A stretch of 33,807 nucleotides of DNA from Streptomyces atriruber. Lineage in GTDB: Bacteria; Actinomycetota; Actinomycetes; Streptomycetales; Streptomycetaceae. The position numbers and the translations under genes are program-made. Below the pieces are notes generated by a model that was not told where the DNA came from, did not search any database, and was given only the letters and a program-made list of their open reading frames with translations. The stretch is from contig NZ_LIPN01000143.1 in NCBI RefSeq assembly GCF_001418325.1, positions 1-33,807 of the forward strand, written 5' to 3'. Of this stretch, positions 21,328 through 28,751 are shown piece after piece; the first letter of the stretch is position 1; every line of letters starts with the position of its first letter.

Positions 21328-22502
21328 TGGCCAACGACAAAGGCAGGCGGCGCCGCTTCGGGGCGATCAGACGTCTTCCGTCCGGGCGGTACCAGGCCCG
21401 CTATCCGGGGCCCGATGGCGTGATGCGCCCGGCACCGTTCACGTTCGAGACGACGGCGGACGCGGACGACTGGCTCGCTGAGAAGCAGACCGAGATCCGT
21501 CGCGGTCAGTGGCGGGACCCGGATGCGGCGGCCGTGAGTTTTCGCACCTACGCGGAGAAGTGGGTCGAGGAACGCGACCTCGCGCCGCTGACCGAGGACC
21601 TGTACCGCTACCTCCTCGACAAGCACCTTCTGCCCACCTTCGGTGACACCGACCTGGACGAGATCACGGCTCCTCGCGTACGCGAGTGGCGGACCGAGCG
21701 GCTGCGGACGACCGGCGCAAAGACGATCACTGCCAAGGCGTACCGGCTGCTCAAGGCCGTCATGGAAACGGCCGTTGATGACGACCTCATCGACCGCAAC
21801 CCGTGCCGGATCAAGGGAGCGGGCAAGGAGAAGGCCGCCGAGCGGCGCATCGCGACCGTCGCCCAGGTCGACGCACTCGCCGAGGCCATGGGGATGCGGT
21901 GGCGCCTGATGGTCTACCTCGGTGCGTACGGTCCGATGCGGCCTGAGGAACTGGCTGGCCTGCGGCGTCGGGATGTCGACCTCGACACCCTGCGGATTCG
22001 TGTGCGCCTGGCCGAGCCGGAGCGGATGAACGGGCGCCGCGTGCAGGGCGACACGAAGTCCGAGGCCGGTACGCGGACGGTCGTCCTGCCCGCCTTCCTC
22101 CACCGGGAGCTCCGTTGGCACATGGAGTCCTACGCCGAGCCGGGCCCGAAAGGGTTGCTCTTCGTCGGAGAGCGCGGTGCCCCTTTCCGGCGCAGCACCT
22201 TCGGACGGAAGTGGCGCAAGGCCCGCGGGCTCGTCGACGGTCTCCCGGAGGGCTTCCGCTTCTACGATCTGCGGCACACGGGGCACACCCTCACGACCCG
22301 CTCGGGTGCCACCCTCAAGGACACGATGGTCCGCGCCGGGCAGTCGTCCGAGAAGGCCGCGCTCGGCTACCAGCACTCGGAGGACGAGCGTCAGGAGGAG
22401 GTCGCGGGCATGCTTCACCGGACCGTGCGCAAGGCTCGGCAGACCAGAGCCGAGAAGGAGGGCGGTCCGCCTTCTGGCACGGATCTGGCACGCGGCGAGT
22501 GA
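21327..22502 (+). CDS. int: Tyrosine site-specific integrase
   Basis: The protein is 391 aa. An N-terminal arm-binding/SAM-like region (about residues 65-165) precedes the catalytic domain: Arg205 in YGPMRPEELAGLRRRDV, YDLRHTGHT (Arg316; the usual His of HxxR is Tyr313, as in many actinobacterial integrases) and nucleophile Tyr348 in ALGYQHSEDERQ. The enzyme joins attP to the 3' part of tRNA-Gly. It reads towards attR, whose core lies 62 bp after the stop. Two TGGCAC words lie within its last codons, so arm-type sites may overlap the gene's end. The gene is intact. Confidence 0.95.
   Translation: MANDKGRRRRFGAIRRLPSGRYQARYPGPDGVMRPAPFTFETTADADDWLAEKQTEIRRGQWRDPDAAAVSFRTYAEKWVEERDLAPLTEDLYRYLLDKHLLPTFGDTDLDEITAPRVREWRTERLRTTGAKTITAKAYRLLKAVMETAVDDDLIDRNPCRIKGAGKEKAAERRIATVAQVDALAEAMGMRWRLMVYLGAYGPMRPEELAGLRRRDVDLDTLRIRVRLAEPERMNGRRVQGDTKSEAGTRTVVLPAFLHRELRWHMESYAEPGPKGLLFVGERGAPFRRSTFGRKWRKARGLVDGLPEGFRFYDLRHTGHTLTTRSGATLKDTMVRAGQSSEKAALGYQHSEDERQEEVAGMLHRTVRKARQTRAEKEGGPPSGTDLARGE
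22475..22491 (+). promoter_or_regulatory. Candidate integrase arm-type sites, right
   Basis: TGGCAC occurs at 22475-22480 and 22486-22491, one helical turn apart, within the final codons of int. The same word with the same 11-bp spacing lies inside attL. Function is inferred. Confidence 0.35.
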
Positions 22503-22531
22503 TCTGACCGGACAGTAGGCGAAAAACAAGA

Positions 22532-22556
22532 AGGCCCAGGTCGCTGACCTGGGCCT
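22532..22556 (-). terminator. Terminator of tRNA-Gly, element-derived
   Basis: AGGCCCAGGTC and GACCTGGGCCT form a perfect 11-bp stem with loop GCT. On the minus strand it follows the tRNA 3' end by about 10 bases. Being inside attR, it was brought in by the element. It may also end the rep-xis-int transcript. Confidence 0.85.
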
Positions 22557-22564
22557 CAACTATG

Positions 22565-22609
22565 GAGCGGGTGACGAGAATCGAACTCGCACTCTCAGCT
22601 TGGGAAGCT
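22565..22609. repeat. attR: 45-bp core overlapping tRNA-Gly
   Basis: The core is identical to attL 8764-8808. It covers the tRNA from the anticodon stem through the 3' acceptor strand, so integration regenerates an intact tRNA gene. Confidence 0.95.
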
Positions 22610-22636
22610 GATGTTCTACCACTAAACTACACCCGC
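22566..22636 (-). tRNA. tRNA-Gly (anticodon CCC)
   Basis: The minus strand gives a 71-nt cloverleaf: acceptor GCGGGTG/CACCCGC with discriminator T, D arm TTTAGTGGTAGAAC, anticodon stem TCAGC/GCTGA with loop TTCCCAA (anticodon CCC), and T arm CGAG-TTCGATT-CTCG. No CCA is encoded. It is the integration target of the AICE. The 3' portion is shared with attL, so the 5' part is chromosomal and the 3' part element-derived. Confidence 0.97.
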
Positions 22637-22917
22637 GAAAGACGCCGTATGAACCGGTGTCGTAACGTCGCACACTCTACCTCATCCCGGGCCCCCGGCG
22701 CTCTCGCCGCGGGGCCCGAGTGCTGTCCGGGAGGTGGATGCGCCGTGCGTCCGGAGGGAGTTGGGGCGTACCGTGGATCGCGGTCGCGCCGCCTGGATGG
22801 GCGTCCCTTTCATACCGTAATGTGGCCTTTCGTCGTCGGCTCGGAGGCGAGCGAGAGACGAGTGAGTACGGCTACGTACGAGCTCACCCACGACTGGGGA
22901 AGGGACCCAAGGACTTG

Positions 22918-23076
22918 ATGGAGCGCACCGTCGTCCGATGTGCCGAAGGGCACGTGTTCAGCACCGCTTCGTTCCCGATGCAGCAGGCGGACCGGCTCGG
23001 TCCCGGTCGGCTCATCCGCTGTCCGCGATGTGCCAGGCTCCGGCACGCCGTGCCGGTGACCTTGCAGAGGCGGTAG
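22918..23076 (+). CDS. Small zinc-ribbon protein (52 aa)
   Basis: The protein is 52 aa, with RTVVRCAEGHVFSTASFPM and PGRLIRCPRCARLRHAVPV. C-x3-H and C-x2-C pairs are placed to form a single zinc ribbon. Such tiny proteins are often conserved in Streptomyces but unnamed. ATG 22918 is inside a longer open frame without an earlier credible start; a purine-rich AAGGGACCCAAGGA lies upstream. It precedes dcd on the same strand by 99 bp. The function is not known. Confidence 0.68.
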   Translation: MERTVVRCAEGHVFSTASFPMQQADRLGPGRLIRCPRCARLRHAVPVTLQRR

Positions 23077-23175
23077 CGGAGGCGGGAGCGAACGGACGTC
23101 AGCGAACGGACGCAGTTAGGCGCGCGGGTCCTGTCCGATTGGGGAGGGCCCGCGCGCTCTGCGTATCCTCGGTGC

Positions 23176-23751
23176 GTGCTTCTCTCAGACAAGGACATCC
23201 GGGCCGAGATCGACTCCGGACGGGTGCGGATCGACCCGTACGACGAATCCATGGTGCAGCCCTCGAGCATCGACGTGCGGCTGGACCGCTACTTCCGGGT
23301 GTTCGAGAATCACCGCTACCCCCACATCGACCCCTCCGTCGAGCAGGCCGACCTGACGCGGCTCGTGGAGCCCGAGGGCGACGAGCCGTTCATCCTCCAC
23401 CCCGGGGAGTTCGTGCTCGCGTCGACGTACGAGGTCATCTCGCTGCCGGATGACCTCGCCAGTCGGCTGGAGGGCAAGTCCAGCCTCGGGCGGCTCGGGC
23501 TCGTCACGCACTCCACCGCCGGGTTCATCGACCCGGGCTTCAGCGGGCACGTGACCCTTGAGCTGTCCAACCTCGCGACTCTGCCGATCAAGCTCTGGCC
23601 GGGCATGAAGATCGGGCAGCTCTGCATGTTCCGGCTCACCTCGCCCGCCGAGGCCCCCTACGGGTCGGAGCGGTACGGGTCGCGTTATCAGGGACAGCGG
23701 GGCCCCACCGCCTCCCGGTCCTTCCTCAATTTCCATCGGACACAGGTGTGA
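23176..23751 (+). CDS. dcd: dCTP deaminase
   Basis: The protein deaminates dCTP to dUTP for thymidylate synthesis. It is 191 aa, the normal family size. Motifs are [36 protein letters not shown], the substrate and trimer motif [20 protein letters not shown] and [13 protein letters not shown] with the catalytic Glu, plus the C-terminal [14 protein letters not shown] 23176 gives the conserved N-terminus. Some actinobacterial homologues are bifunctional dCTP deaminase/dUTPases; sequence alone does not settle this. The phosphoribosyltransferase start overlaps its stop, forming a nucleotide-metabolism operon. Confidence 0.97.
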   Translation: MLLSDKDIRAEIDSGRVRIDPYDESMVQPSSIDVRLDRYFRVFENHRYPHIDPSVEQADLTRLVEPEGDEPFILHPGEFVLASTYEVISLPDDLASRLEGKSSLGRLGLVTHSTAGFIDPGFSGHVTLELSNLATLPIKLWPGMKIGQLCMFRLTSPAEAPYGSERYGSRYQGQRGPTASRSFLNFHRTQV

Positions 23752-24269
23752 CATCCAGCATGAGTGACGGCATGAGTGACGTGCGCGAGAACCTTACGTA
23801 CGAGAAGTTCGGCCATGCGGTGCGCGAGCTCGCGCAGGCCGTCGCCGACGACGGGTACCAGCCCGACGTGATCATCTCCATCGCCCGCGGTGGCGTCTTC
23901 GTCGCGGGCGGGCTCGCGTACGCACTCGACTGCAAGAACATCCACCTGGTGAACGTGGAGTTCTATACGGGCGTGGGCACCACGCTCGAAATGCCCGTCA
24001 TGCTCGCGCCCGTGCCCAACGCCATCGACTTCACCGACAAGAAGGTGCTGATCGCCGACGACGTCGCCGACACCGGGAAGACGCTGAAGCTCGTCCACGA
24101 CTTCTGCCTCGACCACGTCGCCGAGGTCCGGTCCGCCGTCATCTATGAGAAGTCGCACTCCCTCGTGAAGTGCGAGTACGTGTGGAAGCGCACCGACGAG
24201 TGGATCAACTTCCCTTGGAGTGTCGAGCCGCCCGTCGTGAAGCGTGCGGGTCAGGTTCTCGACGCCTGA
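23748..24269 (+). CDS. Phosphoribosyltransferase, purine-salvage type
   Basis: The protein has a type I PRTase fold. The PRPP-binding motif [14 protein letters not shown] (about residues 100-113), hood and flap region [20 protein letters not shown] and the late [13 protein letters not shown] are present. It probably transfers phosphoribose to xanthine, guanine or hypoxanthine; the exact base is undetermined. GTG 23748 overlaps the dcd stop (GTGA) and gives 173 aa. ATG 23760 or 23772 would shorten it by 4 or 8 residues. Coupling to dcd suggests shared control. A strong terminator follows. Confidence 0.9.
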   Translation: MTSSMSDGMSDVRENLTYEKFGHAVRELAQAVADDGYQPDVIISIARGGVFVAGGLAYALDCKNIHLVNVEFYTGVGTTLEMPVMLAPVPNAIDFTDKKVLIADDVADTGKTLKLVHDFCLDHVAEVRSAVIYEKSHSLVKCEYVWKRTDEWINFPWSVEPPVVKRAGQVLDA

Positions 24270-24284
24270 CGTGAGTACGTGAGT

Positions 24285-24321
24285 AAGGGCCCGGCGGACA
24301 GTTGCTGTCCGCCGGGCCCTT
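24285..24321. terminator. Strong bidirectional terminator
   Basis: AAGGGCCCGGCGGACAG and CTGTCCGCCGGGCCCTT form a perfect 17-bp stem with loop TTG. It lies between convergent genes (ends 24269 and 24339). Flanking A and T runs allow use in both directions. Confidence 0.95.
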
Positions 24322-24338
24322 CCCTACGCGTGTACGTA

Positions 24339-25289
24339 CTAGAACGTGCCCAGCTTGATGATCGACAGGATCGCCAGCAGCTGGATCGTCGACGCGCCCA
24401 GCGCCTTCGGCCACGGCAGGTCGTGGGACTTGCTGACCATCGTCGTGAGCAGCGCGCCCGCCGCGATCCACGTGGCCCAGCCGAGCAGCTGGACGAAGGT
24501 CTGGCCGCCGCCCAGGAACATCGCCACGACCACGCGGGGCGCGTCCGTCAGCGACATGATCAGCATGGAGAGGCCGACCGTCGGCTGCCAGGCGCCGTCG
24601 CCGCCGAGCTGGCGGGCGAGGGTGTGCGTGACCACGCCCAGGATGAACGCGCTGATGGTGATCGCGATGCCGGTGGTGAGGACGAAGGGGACCGCCGACG
24701 ACAGCGTCGCGTTGATCGCGTCCTCGCGGGCGTCGTCGAAGCCGAAGATCGCGAGCGCGCCGTAGAGGAACGTGACGACGAGGGCGGGGCCCCACATCGC
24801 GTAGTCCCGCATCTGGAAGAAGGTCGGGCCGGGGCGCAGTACGACGCCGCGGAGCAGGTCCTTCCAGTGCAGACGCGGGCCCATGGGAGGGGCGCTCGCC
24901 TGGCCCGCGCGGTAGGTGTCGCCCTGGGTGTACGGGTCCTCTCCTATGGAGAAGGCCTGGGTGTGCCCGGGGTTGTTGGCCGCGTACGGGTCATAGCCGC
25001 CGCCCTGGGGGCCGCCCTGGTGACCACCCTGACCACCCTGGCCGCCGAAGTACTCCGGCTCGCCGTGGTTGCCGCCGCCACCGGCCTGGGGCCACTGCTG
25101 GTGGCCACCACCGCCACCACCTCCGCCGTAGTGCGGCCCGCCCTGGTGGGGGGCCGACGGCGCAGGCGGATAGCCGTACGGCTGCTGCCCTCCCTGAGGG
25201 GTCTGCTGTCCGTACGGCTGCTGCCGCGGTTGTTGTTGCGGTCGCGGGGCGCGGTTGTCCCGGCCGCGTCCGATCCTGAATCCAGCCAC
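24339..25289 (-). CDS. Yip1-domain membrane protein with Gly/Pro/Gln-rich N-terminus
   Basis: The protein is 316 aa. The first about 130 residues are low complexity (Gln/Pro/Gly/Tyr/His-rich, including a GGGGGGGG run). They are followed by LHWKDLLRGVVLRPGPTFFQ and a Yip1-type domain with about five hydrophobic helices (MWGPALVVTFLYGALAIFGF, TTGIAITISAFILGVVTHTL, LSMLIMSLTDAPRVVVAMFL, LLGWATWIAAGALLTTMVS, STIQLLAILSIIKLGTF). Homologues with this architecture are widespread in Streptomyces; the function is unknown. GTG 25289 (VAGFRIGRGR) is chosen by resemblance to homologues, but its ribosome binding site is weak. Confidence 0.85.
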   Translation of the reverse strand: MAGFRIGRGRDNRAPRPQQQPRQQPYGQQTPQGGQQPYGYPPAPSAPHQGGPHYGGGGGGGGHQQWPQAGGGGNHGEPEYFGGQGGQGGHQGGPQGGGYDPYAANNPGHTQAFSIGEDPYTQGDTYRAGQASAPPMGPRLHWKDLLRGVVLRPGPTFFQMRDYAMWGPALVVTFLYGALAIFGFDDAREDAINATLSSAVPFVLTTGIAITISAFILGVVTHTLARQLGGDGAWQPTVGLSMLIMSLTDAPRVVVAMFLGGGQTFVQLLGWATWIAAGALLTTMVSKSHDLPWPKALGASTIQLLAILSIIKLGTF

Positions 25290-25414
25290 GAATCGAACGT
25301 ACCTGGTCTTCAGGGGTGGGGTCGTCCCTCCTCGGGAGGAGACGCGCTTTGCGGCCGACCTGTGACAACCCCTAGGGGTACCCGGAAGGGTCCTACCGGA
25401 TACCCGTACGAGTT

Positions 25415-26896
25415 CTACCGGGCCAGCGACGCTCCGTACGTCAGCGGGCCCGAAGACGTCGGCAGGCCCAGTGAGTTCGGGGTGACGACCGACGCGCCCG
25501 TCGTGCCGGTCGCGAGGTGCGGGAGGTTCCACACGCCGCCCGCCGACGCGTTCTCGCCGGGCGCGGCGGCCGAGAGGTCCGGGCTGCCGTCGCCGTTGTG
25601 GTCCGCGAAGCCGAGCGCCGCGCCGAACAGGTCGCCCGCCTCGGCGCCGCCCGGGATGCCGGGGGAGTTCTGCTGGTACGAGACCGCGCCCACCGCCTTC
25701 CCGTCCTCGGTGAGGATGCCCTGCGCGCCGCCCTTCAGGACCGTGACGGCACCCGCGCGTGCCGCGCTGCCGATGGCCTCACCCGGGGCGCCCGCGATCA
25801 GGTCGTCCTTGCCGTCGCCGTCGATGTCCGCGGCCGCGAGCGCGTTGCCGAAGTCGTCACCCTTCTCGGCGACACCGGGTACCCCCGGAGTGTCCTGGTT
25901 GAGGGTCTGGCCCTCCCAGACGAGGCCGTCGCCGTCCCCGTAGTGGATGTGGATGCCGCCGCCCTTGGTGAGCTCCTCGGGGCCGCACGGGTCGTCGATG
26001 TTCTCGTCGGCGATCTCGCGGCAGTTGCCGAGGGCGAGGTCGTCGTGGCCGTCGCCGTTGAAGTCGCCGGCGGCCAGCGCGTTCGCCGCGCTGTTGTCGC
26101 TGCTCCAGGTCAGGCCGAACCGCGTCTCTTCCTTCAGGTAGCGGAAGAGCTGGACGTGGGACTGGGTGTAGGGCTGGTTCTGCGTGTAGAAGGCGACGGC
26201 CAGCTCGGGGCGGCCGTCGGAGTCGAAGTCGCCGGTCGTCATGACGGGGGCGCGGCCGCCCATGCGGTCGCCCATGAGCGGATCGGTCCGTGCGGCGAGG
26301 GGGTTGTAGTTGACGACGACCTGGTCCTTGCCGCCGATCGCCAGGTCGACGTCCGTGTCGCCGGTGAAGTCCGCCGCGGTCAGGGCGTTTCCGTAGGCGT
26401 CGCCCGCCTTCGCGCCGCGGCCCGCCGTGTTGGCCAGCGCGAAGCCGTCGCCTGTGCCGTACAGGACGGTGACGGAACCCGCGTCCGCCTTGGCGTCGAT
26501 GTCCTCGCCGGGAGCGCCGATGACCAGGTCGGCGTACTCGTCGTCGTCGATGTGCGCGGTGGTGACGGCGGCACCGAAGCGGTCGCCGGTCTCCGGGGTG
26601 CCGGGGACCTCGACGGTGGCCTGTGTGATGCGCCGTACGTTGCTCGACCCCGGGCCGCCCGGGCCGCCGAAGACGACGCTCACGTAGCCCGCCTTCGCCT
26701 TGCCGTCGACGGTGCCGCCGGGCACGCCCACGGCGAGGTCCGCGTATCCGTTGCCGTCGAAGTCGCCGGTGATCCGGGCGGGCGCGGTGGGCGCGGCGGG
26801 CGCGGCGGTCGCCGTCGACGTGAGGGGGAGCGTCAGTCCGGTCGCGGCCAGGACGGTCGCCGCGGCCAACGCCAGGGTGTGGGTGCGTACGCGCAT
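25415..26896 (-). CDS. Secreted seven-bladed FG-GAP protein (1)
   Basis: The protein is 493 aa. A Sec signal peptide (RTHTLALAAATVLAATGLTL, cleavage near TATAA-PAAP) precedes seven FG-GAP/VCBS repeats with Asp-rich calcium loops: DFDGNGYADLAVG, HIDDDEYADLVIG, DFTGDTDVDLAIG, DFDSDGRPELAVA, DFNGDGHDDLALG, DIDGDGKDDLIAG and DHNGDGSPDLSAA. This predicts an extracellular integrin-alpha-like beta-propeller that binds calcium; partners are unknown. Two Cys (NCREIA, DPCGPE) may form a disulfide in blade 5. ATG 26896 follows a GGAG site. It is the last gene of a five-gene same-strand array, 97 bp after the next paralogue. Confidence 0.9.
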   Translation of the reverse strand: MRVRTHTLALAAATVLAATGLTLPLTSTATAAPAAPTAPARITGDFDGNGYADLAVGVPGGTVDGKAKAGYVSVVFGGPGGPGSSNVRRITQATVEVPGTPETGDRFGAAVTTAHIDDDEYADLVIGAPGEDIDAKADAGSVTVLYGTGDGFALANTAGRGAKAGDAYGNALTAADFTGDTDVDLAIGGKDQVVVNYNPLAARTDPLMGDRMGGRAPVMTTGDFDSDGRPELAVAFYTQNQPYTQSHVQLFRYLKEETRFGLTWSSDNSAANALAAGDFNGDGHDDLALGNCREIADENIDDPCGPEELTKGGGIHIHYGDGDGLVWEGQTLNQDTPGVPGVAEKGDDFGNALAAADIDGDGKDDLIAGAPGEAIGSAARAGAVTVLKGGAQGILTEDGKAVGAVSYQQNSPGIPGGAEAGDLFGAALGFADHNGDGSPDLSAAAPGENASAGGVWNLPHLATGTTGASVVTPNSLGLPTSSGPLTYGASLAR

Positions 26897-26993
26897 GGGG
26901 ACTCCAACTCTTCGGGGTCCGGCCCGCGCCGCAGGAGGCGCGGGCCGGTTGATCGGCGGGCGGCTGCCGCCGATGGAGTGGTGGTCCGCGGAC

Positions 26994-28481
26994 TCAGTCC
27001 GCGAAGTTCGCGCCGAGCCGCGGCGTTCCCGTCGCCGAGATGCCCACGGTCGACGTGTAGACGCCCGACGCACCGGAGAGGGTGCCGTCGCGCTTGCTGA
27101 GCAGGGGATAGAACGCGCCGTTCGCGCTGTTCTCGCCGTACGCGCCCACCGTGACGTCGCCGCGCCCGTCGCCGTTCAGGTCGTCGACGTGCACGTCCGA
27201 GCCGAAGAAGTCGTACTTCTCGTTGGAGTTGGGCACGCCCGGCGTGTTCTGGTCGAGGAAGGCCGCGCCGGCCGTGGAGAGGCCCGAGCCGTCCGCCTTG
27301 CCGTAGATGACGGTGACCGAGCCCGCGTCCTTGACGCCGTCGAGGTCCTCGCCCGCCGCGCCCACGACCAGGTCGAGGTGGCCGTCGCCGTTGATGTCGC
27401 CGAGGTCGAGCTCGGTGCCGAAGGAGTCGCCCTTCTCGCCCGTGCCCGGCACGCCCGCGCTGTCCTGGGTGAAGACCTGCGTGTCGCCGTACGGGCCGTT
27501 GGCCGCGCCGTGCACGACGTGCACCGAACCGCCCTTGTGCGCACCGGCGATGTCGTCGTCCCACTCCAGGCCGATGACGATGTCGCCGTAGCCGTCGCCG
27601 TCCGTGTCGCCGACGTCGGTGATGGTGCCGCCGGGCAGCCGCTGCTGGTTGGTGGTCTTGAGGCCGCCGGACGTGCCGGGGACCCAGAGGTTGGCGTTGT
27701 AGTTGTCGGCGGTGGAGTAGCCGTCGACGATGAGGTCTTCCCTCTTGTCGCCGTTCACGTCGCCGGAGTGCAGGTTGAAGGGGCCCGCGCCCTCCCCGCT
27801 GTGGATGGCGGGCTTGACCGTGTAGCGGCTGCTGCCGGTGCCGCTGCTACGGGAGATCTTGCCGTTCAGTACGTCGATGGTGGCCGCGCCGGAGCGGGCG
27901 CCGATGGCGAGGTCGGTGTCGCCGTCGCCGTCGAAGTCACCGGCCTCGATGGGCCCGCCGAAGAAGTCGTGGCTGCCGGGGCGCGGGTCCTGCACCGTCG
28001 TACCGCCGGAGAGTCCGCGCGCGGAGCCCCACAGGATCTGCGCGGTGCCGCCGTCCTTGTCGCTGCCGACGTCCTCACCGGGTGCGGCGATCGCGAGGTC
28101 GTCGTAGCCGTCGCGGTCGAAGTCGCCGTACGCGGTGTCGTAGCCGAAGGTGTCGCCCGCCTCGGCGGAGCCGGGGACGCCCGTGCTGTTCTGGCTGAAG
28201 GTCTTGTGGCGCAGGGTGCTTCCGCCGTACGTGACGGCGACCTGGCCCGCCCCGCTCTTGCCGCCGACGGTGGCGCCGGGCGCGCTGGTGGCGAGGTCGG
28301 CGACGCCGTCGCCGTTGAAGTCGGCCTCGTGCGAGGGCAGCGGCTCGGCGGGTGCGGCGGAGGCGGTGGCTCCCGTGACGGCGAGCAGTCCACCGGTCAG
28401 CGCGGCCGTGGCGGCCGTCGCGGCGGCGAGCCGCGTGCGTCTGGAGCGGGCGGTGGTGGAGGTGCGCTTGTGCTTGGCCAT
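26994..28481 (-). CDS. Secreted seven-bladed FG-GAP protein (2)
   Basis: The protein is 495 aa. The N-terminus MAKHKRTSTTARSRRTRLAA has a twin-arginine SRRTRLA before the hydrophobic core and an ATASA-AP cleavage site, so Tat or Sec export is possible. Seven FG-GAP blades are seen: DFNGDGVADLATS, DFDRDGYDDLAIA, DFDGDGDTDLAIG, DVNGDKREDLIVD, DTDGDGYGDIVIG, DINGDGHLDLVVG and DLNGDGRGDVTVG. Calcium-binding loops are well kept. It has no enzyme domain. ATG 28481 follows GCAGGAGAA. It is a paralogue of its neighbours with a diverged leader, so expansion was probably by tandem duplication followed by divergence. Confidence 0.9.
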   Translation of the reverse strand: MAKHKRTSTTARSRRTRLAAATAATAALTGGLLAVTGATASAAPAEPLPSHEADFNGDGVADLATSAPGATVGGKSGAGQVAVTYGGSTLRHKTFSQNSTGVPGSAEAGDTFGYDTAYGDFDRDGYDDLAIAAPGEDVGSDKDGGTAQILWGSARGLSGGTTVQDPRPGSHDFFGGPIEAGDFDGDGDTDLAIGARSGAATIDVLNGKISRSSGTGSSRYTVKPAIHSGEGAGPFNLHSGDVNGDKREDLIVDGYSTADNYNANLWVPGTSGGLKTTNQQRLPGGTITDVGDTDGDGYGDIVIGLEWDDDIAGAHKGGSVHVVHGAANGPYGDTQVFTQDSAGVPGTGEKGDSFGTELDLGDINGDGHLDLVVGAAGEDLDGVKDAGSVTVIYGKADGSGLSTAGAAFLDQNTPGVPNSNEKYDFFGSDVHVDDLNGDGRGDVTVGAYGENSANGAFYPLLSKRDGTLSGASGVYTSTVGISATGTPRLGANFAD

Positions 28482-28635
28482 GCGGTTCTCCTGCAGCGTG
28501 CGGGGATGCCTGGCGGGCATCCGCAGTCGGTGGGGTGCGACGGGCGCGTTTGCCGGGCGTTGGCCCTGGCGTCACGCCGCGGTCGGCTAAGGGGAGACCG
28601 CCGGAGGGGAGCAAGGGTTGTACGGACGGGCTGGG

Positions 28636-28690
28636 GGTCCAGCCCGTCCGGTGTTGGGATCCGGCCCGTCCGGCGTTTGAGGACGAACTC
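28636..28690. repeat. Streptomyces CCCGTCCGG(C/T)GTTTGAGGAC-type dispersed repeat
   Basis: Two adjacent partial copies of a word widely scattered in Streptomyces intergenic regions are visible (28636-28658 GGTCCAGCCCGTCCGGTGTT, then 28659-28690 with CCGTCCGGCGTTTGAGGACG). They lie in the 270-bp gap between paralogues 2 and 3. Confidence 0.7.
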
Positions 28691-28751
28691 GGCGGAGCCG
28701 GTGATTCGACGGTGCGGAGTCCGACGGTGCGGTACGTCCGACGGCGCCCGC

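Larger units (their letters stand above)
8764..22609. mobile_element. pSAM2-type AICE integrated at tRNA-Gly(CCC)
   Basis: This 13.8-kb element is bounded by identical 45-bp direct repeats (8764-8808, 22565-22609) made of the 3' part of tRNA-Gly. The int gene ends 62 bp from attR. The backbone order pif-korSA-SCO3933 family-traB-DUF2637-spd genes-rep-xis-int is that of actinomycete integrative and conjugative elements, which excise, replicate by rolling circle and move as double-stranded DNA through an FtsK-like pump. All backbone genes look intact, apart from a non-ATG rep start. The cargo (9354-13849) carries an AAA ATPase-subtilase pair and is AT-richer than the backbone. Confidence 0.95.

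Noticed and set aside
24279..25943. A 554-aa plus-strand frame opposite the Yip1-like gene
   Set aside because: It runs through the terminator hairpin and is low-complexity antisense of a well-supported minus-strand membrane protein.
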